From Siderastrea radians (taxonomy: Eukaryota > Cnidaria > Anthozoa > Scleractinia > Rhizangiidae), in contig OZ024890.1 of NCBI GenBank assembly GCA_964017195.1, positions 49,715,593-49,779,592 of the forward strand: a DNA stretch of 64,000 bases, read 5' to 3'. This document shows positions 6,699 to 14,080 of this stretch, piece by piece (position 1 is the stretch's first letter; every line of letters starts with the position of its first letter). The translations under genes were made by a program, and so were the position numbers. The notes under the pieces are model-generated. The model did no database searches. It was not told the DNA's origin and was given only the letters and a program-made list of their open reading frames with translations.

Positions 6699-7360
6699 AT
6701 ACAGTAGCATCAACTGGTGCTGATTTATTGATTCACCACGGTATTCCTTGGCTTGGAAAAAAGGCAGTTGAAATGGGAAGATATTATGGATCAGAAGCCT
6801 TGAGAAACCCAAAACTGCAAAAAAAGGCTATCGATTATGCTCTGGATAAGTTGAATCCAGTGATTCAGAATGTTGGAAGTCAAGCTCTTGATCAATTATC
6901 TACTAAAATCAGACCAAATAGAAAGTATAAAACCAACAGAAAGGATTTGGATGGTGGTAGTTTAGATATACATAAACTAATTGGGAAAATACCGAAACCA
7001 AAAGCTGGATGGACTCCTGGAAAGTATAAATACATGGGACCATACAATCCTCTCGATAAACAGTTAGAGTATGATAGGAACACTGGAGAGGTCACCAAGT
7101 GGCACGTACAACCTTACAATAAAGTGGATGAAATAGCAGCTCATCATGATATTTGTTATGATATGGGGAAAAACAAAGGTGAATGTGACAAACAAATGGT
7201 CAAGTCATTGGATGGAATACCTTATGGACAGATGCCAAAATGGGGGCAAACAGCTCGGTTCTTGATTAACACGAAGCAGAAACTAGGTCTTGGTCTAAAT
7301 CAAAGGAAGCCAAAAAACGGGAAAGGCCGTCGAGTGAAGAAAACTGGCAAGAAAAATTAG
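6653..7360 (+). CDS. PLA2-domain capsid protein (parvovirus-type phospholipase A2)
   Basis: The frame is open from 6653 and has no ATG near its beginning, consistent with entry by frameshift; conserved-looking sequence (TVASTGADLLIHHGIPWLGK) begins before TTG 6728, the first near-cognate start. The C-terminal half carries the secreted/parvoviral PLA2 signature: calcium loop YMGPYNPLDKQ and catalytic HHDICYD, about 35 residues apart. In parvoviruses this enzyme breaches the endosomal membrane during entry; the same role is inferred here. The tail is very basic. The 3' end overlaps the integrase frame, with the slippery heptamer AAAAAAC at 7312-7318. Confidence 0.78.
   Translation, partial: TGGKRGRPSKGAGVLDTVASTGADLLIHHGIPWLGKKAVEMGRYYGSEALRNPKLQKKAIDYALDKLNPVIQNVGSQALDQLSTKIRPNRKYKTNRKDLDGGSLDIHKLIGKIPKPKAGWTPGKYKYMGPYNPLDKQLEYDRNTGEVTKWHVQPYNKVDEIAAHHDICYDMGKNKGECDKQMVKSLDGIPYGQMPKWGQTARFLINTKQKLGLGLNQRKPKNGKGRRVKKTGKKN
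6659..6692 (+). other. Candidate -1 ribosomal frameshift signal, zinc ribbon to PLA2
   Basis: The slippery heptamer GGGAAAC occupies 6659-6665 with 0-frame codons GGA AAC. The spacer is GGGGT (6666-6670). The hairpin pairs CGCCCGTC (6671-6678) with GGCGGGCG (6685-6692), seven Watson-Crick pairs and one G-U, with a 6-nt loop. The -1 frame opens only 6 nt before the heptamer. X XXY YYZ, a 5-9 nt spacer and a stable stem are the known requirements in retroviruses; GGGAAAC itself is a retroviral gag-pro site. Confidence 0.65.
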
Positions 7361-7405
7361 CTGATGAGCTTCATAAACCTATAAAACGTAACTTTACTCG
7401 GCGGC
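7312..7405 (+). other. Candidate -1 ribosomal frameshift signal, PLA2 to integrase
   Basis: Heptamer AAAAAAC (7312-7318) is in the exact phase A AAA AAC relative to the PLA2 frame. The spacer is GGGAAAG (7319-7325). A 14-bp helix pairs 7326-7339 (GCCGTCGAGTGAAG) with 7392-7405 (CTTTACTCGGCGGC), twelve Watson-Crick pairs and two G-U, enclosing a 52-nt loop that contains the small AGCT...AGCT hairpin (7359-7370). The PLA2 frame stops at 7358-7360 and the -1 frame is the integrase. Confidence 0.7.
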
Positions 7406-8277
7406 GTGTAATTGTAAACGGCATTGACGAGATATGGTGTTCAGATCTTATTGAGATGCAACAGTTTAGTCAATGGAACGCTGGCTACAGATATCTTCTT
7501 ATGGTTTTAGATGTATTCTCTAAATACGGTTGGATCGTCCCATTAAAGGACAAAAAAGGAGAAACCGTTATGAATGCTTTTAAAACAATCCTTAAAGAAG
7601 GTAGAAAACCGGAATATTTATGGACAGACAAAGGCAAAGAGTATTACAACAAACATGTTAAGGAACTACTTGATAAGAATAATATAACCTTGTACTCAAC
7701 TGAGAATGAGGAAAAGTCGTCAGTTTGTGAAAGATGGAACAGAACAATTAAAACCAAGATGTGGAAGCAGTTTACTGTTCAAGGTAATACAAAGTATTTA
7801 GACATGCTACCCAAATTAGTGAAACAGTATAACAACAATAAACATTCAAGCATAAAGATGACGCCTACAGAAGCAAGTAAAAAGAAGAATGAGTCGACTG
7901 TTTACTTTAATCTGTATGGTGATATGGAGCAAGTATCATCTAAACCGAAATTCAAAATAGGTGATAAGGTCAGAATAAGTAAGTATAAACGGAATGTGTT
8001 TGATAAGGGCTATACACCAAATTGGTCTGAGGAAGTTTTTACAGTTGATAAAATCCAATATACGAATCCAATAACTTACAAACTAAAGGATCTCAGAGGT
8101 GAAGACATTCAAGGGAGTTTTTATGAACCTGAATTATTAAAAGCAAAACAAGAGGTATTCAGAATTGATAAAGTCATTCGGAGAGATTATAAAAAGAAGC
8201 AAGCTTTGGTGAAGTGGAAGGGGTATAGTGATGAATTTAACAGTTGGATACCGTTCAAGGACTTGAAGGATATATAA
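7318..8277 (+). CDS. DDE integrase with C-terminal chromodomain, in the -1 frame
   Basis: A retrovirus/Polinton-type rve integrase. The triad is D in EIWCSDLIEM, D in WTDKGKEYY, and E in VCERWNRT. A chromodomain follows at the C-terminus (FRIDKVIRRDY ... ALVKWKGYSDEFNSWIP), expected to steer integration to methylated histones. The first in-frame ATG (7456) lies after the first catalytic Asp, so starting there would give a dead enzyme. The frame is open back to 7270 with no ATG, overlapping the PLA2 ORF in -1 phase. The segment ENWQEKLADELHKP, which reads like normal integrase N-terminal sequence, begins inside the overlap, right after the heptamer. I therefore start the feature at the predicted slip site. 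Confidence 0.82.
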   Translation, partial: RERPSSEENWQEKLADELHKPIKRNFTRRRVIVNGIDEIWCSDLIEMQQFSQWNAGYRYLLMVLDVFSKYGWIVPLKDKKGETVMNAFKTILKEGRKPEYLWTDKGKEYYNKHVKELLDKNNITLYSTENEEKSSVCERWNRTIKTKMWKQFTVQGNTKYLDMLPKLVKQYNNNKHSSIKMTPTEASKKKNESTVYFNLYGDMEQVSSKPKFKIGDKVRISKYKRNVFDKGYTPNWSEEVFTVDKIQYTNPITYKLKDLRGEDIQGSFYEPELLKAKQEVFRIDKVIRRDYKKKQALVKWKGYSDEFNSWIPFKDLKDI

Positions 8278-8411
8278 AAATGGTTTAAAGAGAATTATCT
8301 AATATATATTATATCAATCGATACAGTATATACTGTCTTTTGCTTTTGGTAGCCAAAAATATAATTGTTTCTGGCGATCTTATTTAAACATAAAATAATA
8401 TAGTATATAAT
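8278..8411 (+). promoter_or_regulatory. Spacer between late and replication modules, with palindrome and early-type box
   Basis: It contains a perfect 14-bp palindrome ACAGTATATACTGT (8323-8336), TATTTAAAC (8381-8389) and ATAGTATATA (8400-8409) two bases before the ATG at 8412. The last two recur before the polymerase gene (9544-9552 and 9584-9593). Early/replicative promoter elements are inferred. Confidence 0.5.
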
Positions 8412-9221
8412 ATGGAAAATTTCATTTATGAAGGAAAAAAACTGGACATTATCAAAAAGGATGATGATATATGGTTCCGTGCTAAGATTGTTGCTAACAT
8501 CTTAAAGTATACAAATACTCGTAAAGCTATTCGTGATCATGTTGATTTGGAAGATAAAATTACATTAAACGACCTCAAATCTTGGGGGAACGAATCGTTC
8601 CCCCTAAAAAATAACCATGTGATTTATATAAATGAATCCGGACTGTATAGCCTCATTTTGAGATCTGATATGGATAAAGCAAAGGAATTCAAACGATGGG
8701 TCACAAAAGATGTTTTACCATCAATCAGAAAAAATGGACGGTATGAATATAACCACAAACCCTTTAAAATGTTAACTTTTAATATACAGTCAGAGTATGA
8801 CTTACATAAAAAAGTGGTTAACTTTATAAGAAACAATTATCCAAAAGCACTTTTAAATGCAACATTAGGTGAAAACCAAATAAATAGTAATATGAGATTA
8901 AGATCTTATAATATGGGTTATCAAAAAGGATCTCCTGATCTAATCATACAGAATTTACATATGAGGTATTCAGGTTTCGCGATTGAATTTAAATCTCCAT
9001 CTGGAAATGGAAAGTTATCAGATGAACAACAAATAATGTTACAAGAATGTGGAAATAACAATTTCAAAGTGTTGGTTAGTAATGATTATGATGAGATTAT
9101 AAAAGAAATTATCCATTATTTTGATGGAGTTAGGATAAAATGCAATCATTGTTCCAGAAAATTCAAGTCAACAGAAACATTAAAGAATCATTCGAATTAC
9201 ATACATATAAAGAGAAAATAA
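8412..9221 (+). CDS. BRO-N / VRR-NUC-like nuclease / C2H2 zinc-finger fusion protein
   Basis: A 269-residue three-part protein. Residues 1-115 form a BRO-N domain (IWFRAKIVANILKY near 20-33, then ESGLYSLILRSD and KRWVTKDVLPSIRKNG), the DNA-binding module of baculovirus BRO and many large-virus proteins. Residues 130-235 look like a VRR-NUC-type PD-(D/E)xK nuclease, with GSPDLII and FAIEFKSPSG giving the D...ExK residues. The last 28 residues are a C2H2 finger (CNHCSRKFKSTETLKNH then YIH). Likely roles are resolving or nicking replication intermediates, or regulation; the exact role is unknown. The gene has early-type upstream boxes, and its frame is intact. Confidence 0.72.
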   Translation: MENFIYEGKKLDIIKKDDDIWFRAKIVANILKYTNTRKAIRDHVDLEDKITLNDLKSWGNESFPLKNNHVIYINESGLYSLILRSDMDKAKEFKRWVTKDVLPSIRKNGRYEYNHKPFKMLTFNIQSEYDLHKKVVNFIRNNYPKALLNATLGENQINSNMRLRSYNMGYQKGSPDLIIQNLHMRYSGFAIEFKSPSGNGKLSDEQQIMLQECGNNNFKVLVSNDYDEIIKEIIHYFDGVRIKCNHCSRKFKSTETLKNHSNYIHIKRK

Positions 9222-9483
9222 TATATATAGATTATATCTGGAGAATCAGAATGTTAAGAGAGGTCGAGGTAGACCTAAAGTATTCACCGATGAGGAAAGA
9301 AAAAACCACAAAACAACGTACATGCTAAATAAAGAGTGGTATTGTGATATATGTAAGACGGGACGTAACTACACGCTAGCTGGAAAATCCTGTCATTTGA
9401 AAACAAAAAAGCACATTAAAAATGTCCATGAAATCAATATTAAAGAGGTAAGGAATGAAATAACACGGATACTAAATCCATGA
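9211..9483 (+). CDS. Small AT-hook/zinc-finger protein, start unclear
   Basis: The frame encodes an AT-hook-like KRGRGRPKVF, then WYCDICKTGRNYTLAGKSCH with a following KTKKHIKNVH, a single C2H2-type finger. It would be a DNA-binding protein of about 75-90 residues. No ATG exists in frame before 9322, which lies after the AT-hook. The ATG at 9251 is five bases before the AAG that opens the basic stretch and is out of frame by one, so a 1-nt deletion just after the start is likely. The frame is open from 9211, overlapping the last codons of the BRO gene. Confidence 0.55.
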   Translation, partial: RENNIYRLYLENQNVKRGRGRPKVFTDEERKNHKTTYMLNKEWYCDICKTGRNYTLAGKSCHLKTKKHIKNVHEINIKEVRNEITRILNP

Positions 9484-9601
9484 TAATCTTTTTTCATATA
9501 GTTCAAGGGATCCTATGTTTTGGATCATTTGAATTATTGACAATATTTAAACGGACTAATTGAAAACACTTAAAAGAATATCTATAGTATATATATATAG
9601 A
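9484..9601 (+). promoter_or_regulatory. Upstream region of the polymerase gene
   Basis: TATTTAAAC (9544-9552) and ATAGTATATA (9584-9593) match the boxes before the BRO gene. The latter is followed by an AT run and the ATG at 9602. Confidence 0.45.
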
Positions 9602-12600
9602 ATGGAAAAATATAATCATATAAATATGAACAAGAAAGATCTGAAGAAACTCAGTAAAAGTCAATTAATCAATCTGCTTCTGAAGCAATCTGTGATGAAG
9701 CCTAAAATTATTGTGGTAGATGATACCAAACCAGTTCCAGCACCAAGGACTTATAAACCAAGACCACCAGTACCAACACCTCGCAAGAGTGTCAAACAGA
9801 TGGCTAAAGAATATGAAGAAAACATCATTCTTCCACCTCCAGAATTCAGGGATAATTATAAACCCATTCCAGCACCAAGAACCAAAAAACCAATGGATAA
9901 ACCAGTTCCAACACCAAGAACCATAATAAAACAAACAGACAAAGCTTTAAAAGGTTACACTAAGTCATTTGAAATCAGCATCAGAAACAATAAAGACCCC
10001 TTAGCCCAAATGCAAAACACCAGAAAGGCAATAGAACACAGTGTAATTAGTTTGTTGAATGAAATGAAAGGCTTGAAATACGTTGAAACATTGAAAGTCA
10101 CATTCAATAAAATGTCTAATGGTGAAATAGTTGAAAAGCCAGCATATTTCAATAGTAAATCTCAAACAATTATTAACAATACAGAAATCAATGAAGCATT
10201 ACAAATGTCTAAACAAAATATCTTAAACAAGATATCCCAGTGGATATCAGAAGGTTCAGGATGGACGGTACAATCAGTTGATAGCCATTACCTCAACATT
10301 GTCAAATACAAGCCCATGAAAGGATCCTCATATATCCAACTGCCTTCTGAACTGCGAAATAGTGCTAAGGGACTAATTAACATGAAAAATGAAGATAATG
10401 AATGTTTCAGATGGTGTCATATCCGACACTTAAACCCACAAGAGAAATATCCTCAAAGGATTAAAAAAGTCGATAAACCATACGTTGAAAAGTTAGATTA
10501 CTCAGATGTTGAATTTCCAGTTGGTGTCAAACATTATAACAAAATTGAGAAGCAAAACAGTATCAATATAAACGTATTCGGATACGAAAACAAAGAGCCA
10601 TATCCCATCTATGTTTCCAAAGAAAAGTATGAAGATCATATGGAACTACTTCTGATAACAAGAAATGAAAACAAGCATTATGTTCTCATAAAGGATTTCA
10701 ACAAGTTCATGTATAATCAAACAAAACACAAAGAGAAGAAACACTTTTGTATGTACTGTATGCAATGTTTCAGTTCCGACAGGGTTCTAAACAATCATAA
10801 ATACATTTGCATACAAGTGAATGGTACTCAAGCAATAAAAATGCCAGACAAAGACAATAACATACTGAAATTCAACAACTTTCATAAACAGCAACCTGTG
10901 CCATTTGTCATTTATGCTGATTTTGAGGCTATAACAGAGAAGATTCATGGATGTCAACAAGACGGTAATAAATCATACACCGAAGCTTACCAAAGGGATA
11001 CAGACTGTGGTCATGGGTATAAAGTGGTTTGTTGTTATGATGACAAATATACAAAACCAATACAAATATATAGAGGAGAAAAGGCTGTGTACAAATTCAT
11101 GGAAAATATGTTAGAAGAAGTGAAATACTGTAAAAAAGTTATGAAGACATTTTTCAACAAACCATTAAAAATGACAAAAGAGAATGAAGAGAAATTTGAA
11201 AAAGCAACAACATGTCACATCTGTGATAAAAAATATACTGAAAAAGACATACGAGTCAGAGATCATTGCCATATTACTGGCAAATACAGAGGCTCAGCTC
11301 ATCAAGAATGTAATCTCAAACTCAGAATAAATCCACAAGAAATTAAAATTCCAGTGATCTTCCACAATCTGAGAGGATATGACAGTCATTTTATAATGCA
11401 AGAGATTGGAGCTATTGTTAAGAAACATGCATACAAAAATAAGAATGGAGAGGAGAAACAAATGAATATCAATGCCATACCGAACAATATGGAAAAATAT
11501 ATGGCTTTCATGCTTGGTAATCATCTGACATTCATTGACAGTTTCCAATTCATGAGCTCAAGTTTGGATAAATTAGTCAGCAACTTACCAGCAGAAGCTT
11601 TAAAGTATACAAACAAAAAATTCAAAGGTGGAAAATTCGAATTGATGACGCGTAAGGGAGTTTATCCTTACGATTACATGGATAGTTTCGAAAAATTCAA
11701 TAAAACAGAATTACCAACAAAAGAAGAATTTTACAGCATATTGAGTGATGAACACATAACAGATGAAGATTATCAACATGCTAAAAATGTTTGGAACACT
11801 TTCAAATTACAATCAATGGGTGAATACCATAATCTATATCTTAAGTCTGATATCCTTTTATTAGCTGATGTATTCGAAAACTTCCGTAAGACCTGTCTTA
11901 AGTATTACAAACTTGATCCCTGTCACTACTTTACATCTCCTGGTTTGTCATGGGATGCTATGTTGAAGATGACCAATATCAAATTGGAACTAATGACAGA
12001 CATAGACATGTTTCAATTCATTGAAAAAGGTATGCGTGGTGGTATATCTTATATAGCCAATCGATATGGAAAAGCAAACAATAAGTACATGAGAGAATAC
12101 GACGAGAAGGCGCCCTCAAAGTATATCATGTATCTTGATGCTAACAACCTTTACGGTTGGGCTATGAGTCAATATCTCCCCACTGGCGGTTTCAAATGGA
12201 TGACAGAAAAGCAGATTAACAATATAGATTTAGCTAAATATAATGAAAACAGTGAAAAAAGATTAATATTAGAAGTTGATTTAGAATACCCCAAAGAGTT
12301 GCATGACCTTCATAACGACTACCCATTAGCTGCAGAAAGGGTTTGTGTAAATAAAAATATGTTGTCTGAGTATTGCAAAAAGATACAGAAAAAGTTTAAC
12401 ATATCAACAGGACTAGTACACAAATTAATTCCTACATTAAGCAACAAAGAAAAATATGTCTTGCACTACAGAAACCTTCAGCTGTATCTTGATCTTGGAT
12501 TGAAAGTAAAGAAAGTGCACAGAGTATTAGAATTCAATCAGTCACCTTGGCTCAAACAATACATTAACTTCAATACACAAAAACGTACTCAAGCGAAAAA

Positions 12601-13129
12601 TTCATTCAAAAAAGATTTCTTCAAGCTAATGAATAACTCAGTGTTTGGAAAGACAATGGAGAACATAAGAAAGAGAGTTGATGTCAGACTTATTACTGAT
12701 GAAAAGAAATTATTGAAAATGGCTTCTAAACCAACTTATGTAAGTAGCAAAATATTCAATGAAAATCTGGTGGCAGTGCATAAAATCAAAGAAACACTAA
12801 CCCTAAACAGGCCAGCATATGTGGGTATGTGTATTCTTGATCTAAGTAAGAGATTAATGTATGATTTTCATTATAACTACATAAAAGAAAAGTATGGAAG
12901 CAAAGCCAAGCTGCTCTTCACTGACACAGACAGTCTGACATATGAGATTGAAGCTGAAGATGTTTACCAAGACTTTTGGAATAACAAAGATCTATTCGAC
13001 AACAGTGACTATCCTGAAAACTCACTTTATTTCGATAAGACAAACAAAAAGGTAATCGGTAAATTCAAAGATGAAGCAGCTGGAATACCAATCATAGAAT
13101 TCATAGGTTTGCGATCAAAAAATGTATAG
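9602..13129 (+). CDS. Protein-primed family B DNA polymerase, broken near its C-terminus
   Basis: Replicates the element. Start 9602 is favoured over 9560 because the early box lies just before it; 9626 is another option. Numbering from 9560: a proline-rich N-terminus with four PxPxPR motifs (about 58-118), a CxxC...H zinc-finger-like segment (about 395-417), exonuclease I YADFEA (near 453), an endonuclease-VII-like CHICDKKYTEKD...DHCHITGKYRG block (about 552-585), exo II FHNLRGYDSH (near 600), exo III YLKSDILLLADVF (near 760), motif A YLDANNLYG (near 857), motif B KLMNNSVFGK (near 1022) and motif C FTDTDSL (near 1119). The frame stops at 13,127-13,129, and the C-terminal region continues in the +1 frame at 13,122. 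The switch falls on an A6 run (13,117-13,122), after every catalytic motif. Confidence 0.9.
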   Translation: MEKYNHINMNKKDLKKLSKSQLINLLLKQSVMKPKIIVVDDTKPVPAPRTYKPRPPVPTPRKSVKQMAKEYEENIILPPPEFRDNYKPIPAPRTKKPMDKPVPTPRTIIKQTDKALKGYTKSFEISIRNNKDPLAQMQNTRKAIEHSVISLLNEMKGLKYVETLKVTFNKMSNGEIVEKPAYFNSKSQTIINNTEINEALQMSKQNILNKISQWISEGSGWTVQSVDSHYLNIVKYKPMKGSSYIQLPSELRNSAKGLINMKNEDNECFRWCHIRHLNPQEKYPQRIKKVDKPYVEKLDYSDVEFPVGVKHYNKIEKQNSININVFGYENKEPYPIYVSKEKYEDHMELLLITRNENKHYVLIKDFNKFMYNQTKHKEKKHFCMYCMQCFSSDRVLNNHKYICIQVNGTQAIKMPDKDNNILKFNNFHKQQPVPFVIYADFEAITEKIHGCQQDGNKSYTEAYQRDTDCGHGYKVVCCYDDKYTKPIQIYRGEKAVYKFMENMLEEVKYCKKVMKTFFNKPLKMTKENEEKFEKATTCHICDKKYTEKDIRVRDHCHITGKYRGSAHQECNLKLRINPQEIKIPVIFHNLRGYDSHFIMQEIGAIVKKHAYKNKNGEEKQMNINAIPNNMEKYMAFMLGNHLTFIDSFQFMSSSLDKLVSNLPAEALKYTNKKFKGGKFELMTRKGVYPYDYMDSFEKFNKTELPTKEEFYSILSDEHITDEDYQHAKNVWNTFKLQSMGEYHNLYLKSDILLLADVFENFRKTCLKYYKLDPCHYFTSPGLSWDAMLKMTNIKLELMTDIDMFQFIEKGMRGGISYIANRYGKANNKYMREYDEKAPSKYIMYLDANNLYGWAMSQYLPTGGFKWMTEKQINNIDLAKYNENSEKRLILEVDLEYPKELHDLHNDYPLAAERVCVNKNMLSEYCKKIQKKFNISTGLVHKLIPTLSNKEKYVLHYRNLQLYLDLGLKVKKVHRVLEFNQSPWLKQYINFNTQKRTQAKNSFKKDFFKLMNNSVFGKTMENIRKRVDVRLITDEKKLLKMASKPTYVSSKIFNENLVAVHKIKETLTLNRPAYVGMCILDLSKRLMYDFHYNYIKEKYGSKAKLLFTDTDSLTYEIEAEDVYQDFWNNKDLFDNSDYPENSLYFDKTNKKVIGKFKDEAAGIPIIEFIGLRSKNV

Positions 13130-13394
13130 TTACATAAAAGACAACCAGAAAGTAGGAAAAACAGCCAAAGGAATCAAGAAGAACATAATAAAGAACAATA
13201 TCAAACATGAAGACTACAAAAATATTTTATTAGAAAACAGACAAATGCATCATACTATGAAAACCATCCGAAGCAACAATCATCAACTCGGAAGCTATGA
13301 AATTAATAAAGTGTCACTCAGCTGTTTTGACGACAAAAGATATATATCAAACGATGGAATCAATAGTTTCGCTTACGGACATTATGCAATCTGA
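13122..13394 (+). pseudogene. C-terminal segment of the polymerase in another frame
   Basis: An ORF of 90 codons beginning inside the last codons of the main polymerase ORF. Its start reads as uninterrupted continuation of the polymerase C-terminal domain (lysine-rich helix GKTAKGIKKNIIKNNIKHED, then DDKRYISNDGINSFAYGH). The shift is +1, unlike the -1 overlaps in the late module, and there is no slippery -1 signal. A single extra A in the A6 run, from mutation or a sequencing error, is the simplest reading. Confidence 0.75.
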
Positions 13395-13468
13395 AGATGT
13401 GACGTCACGACACAGCTGTGTCGGCCTCCATACAAGTTCCGCAAACACAGTCTGCTTTTCTGTTCACT

Positions 13469-13558
13469 ACAAACTTTACTGACAAACTTTACTGACAAAC
13501 TTTACTGACAAACTTTACTGACAAACTTTACTGACAAACTTTACTGACAAACTTTACT
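13469..13558. repeat. 13-bp tandem repeat, 7 copies
   Basis: AAACTTTACT recurs at 13471, 13484, 13497, 13510, 13523, 13536 and 13549, each separated by GAC. It starts 75 bp after the end of the polymerase frame and may belong to the terminal region of the element. Confidence 0.9.
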
Positions 13559-13722
13559 TCAAATACAAGTTCATCTGATATTACATGACAATCTGATGAC
13601 TCATCGGGAAAGTCCCATTTCATCATAAACTTCCTGTTTTCACCAGACATGTCCAGACTTGTTTCTCGGTATGACTTCCTGTTGTATGAAGTCACGCGAT
13701 GTGAAAATGCGTTGGTTTCCGC

Positions 13723-14001
13723 ATGAAATAAAAACATATAGTATCCAAATAATTGTGCCCATGAAATAAAATACATATAGTTATCCATAAAATTATTGCC
13801 ATGAAAATAAAATACATATAGTTATCCATAAAATTATTGCCATGAAATAAAATACATATAGTTATCCATAAAATTATTACCATGAAATAAAATACATATA
13901 GTTATCCATAAAATTATTACCATGAAATAAAATACATATAGTTATCCATAAAATTATTACCATGAAATAAAATACATATAGTTATCCATAAAATTATTAC
14001 C
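13723..14001. repeat. 40-bp tandem repeat, 6 full copies plus one degenerate
   Basis: The unit begins ATGAAATAAAATACATATAG and ends ATAAAATTATTACC. Full copies begin at 13761, 13801 (41 bp), 13842, 13882, 13922 and 13962; a diverged partial copy starts near 13723. Later copies are identical, so recent expansion is likely. Confidence 0.9.
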
Positions 14002-14018
14002 ATCAGATGGAAAGTAGA

Positions 14019-14080
14019 TATATAGTTGGGTTGGATACCAGAGCATTTTTTCAAAATGCTCTGGTACCCCCAACTATATA
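14019..14080. repeat. Short foldback (hairpin) possibly marking the element end
   Basis: TATATAGTTGGG and TACCAGAGCATTTT on the left are answered by AAAATGCTCTGGTA and CCCAACTATATA on the right, with a 6-nt centre. The arms differ only by an extra 3 bases. It could be a small MITE or part of the Polinton terminus. Confidence 0.6.

Larger units (their letters stand above)
1..14080. mobile_element. Polinton/Maverick (adintovirus-like) element, left end cut by the window
   Basis: This AT-rich, gene-dense, intron-free block contains the hallmark Polinton set: A32-like packaging ATPase, adenain-like cysteine protease, hexon- and penton-like capsid proteins, DDE integrase with chromodomain, and protein-primed family B DNA polymerase. 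Gene spacing is near zero, unlike the intron-rich DNA to its right. The left boundary is outside the window. The right boundary is uncertain; I place it after the minisatellites and the foldback ending near 14,080, but no terminal inverted repeat or target duplication can be verified because the partner end is missing. Several reading frames are interrupted, some by likely decay and some possibly by programmed recoding. Content is well supported, boundaries are not. Confidence 0.9.

Noticed and set aside
7456..8277. Integrase starting at ATG 7456
   Set aside because: The first catalytic Asp (CSDLIEM) lies upstream of this ATG, so the product would be inactive.
9140..9328. ORF overlapping the end of the BRO gene and the AT-hook frame
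   Set aside because: Its sequence has no recognisable features and shadows two frames with clear zinc-finger motifs.
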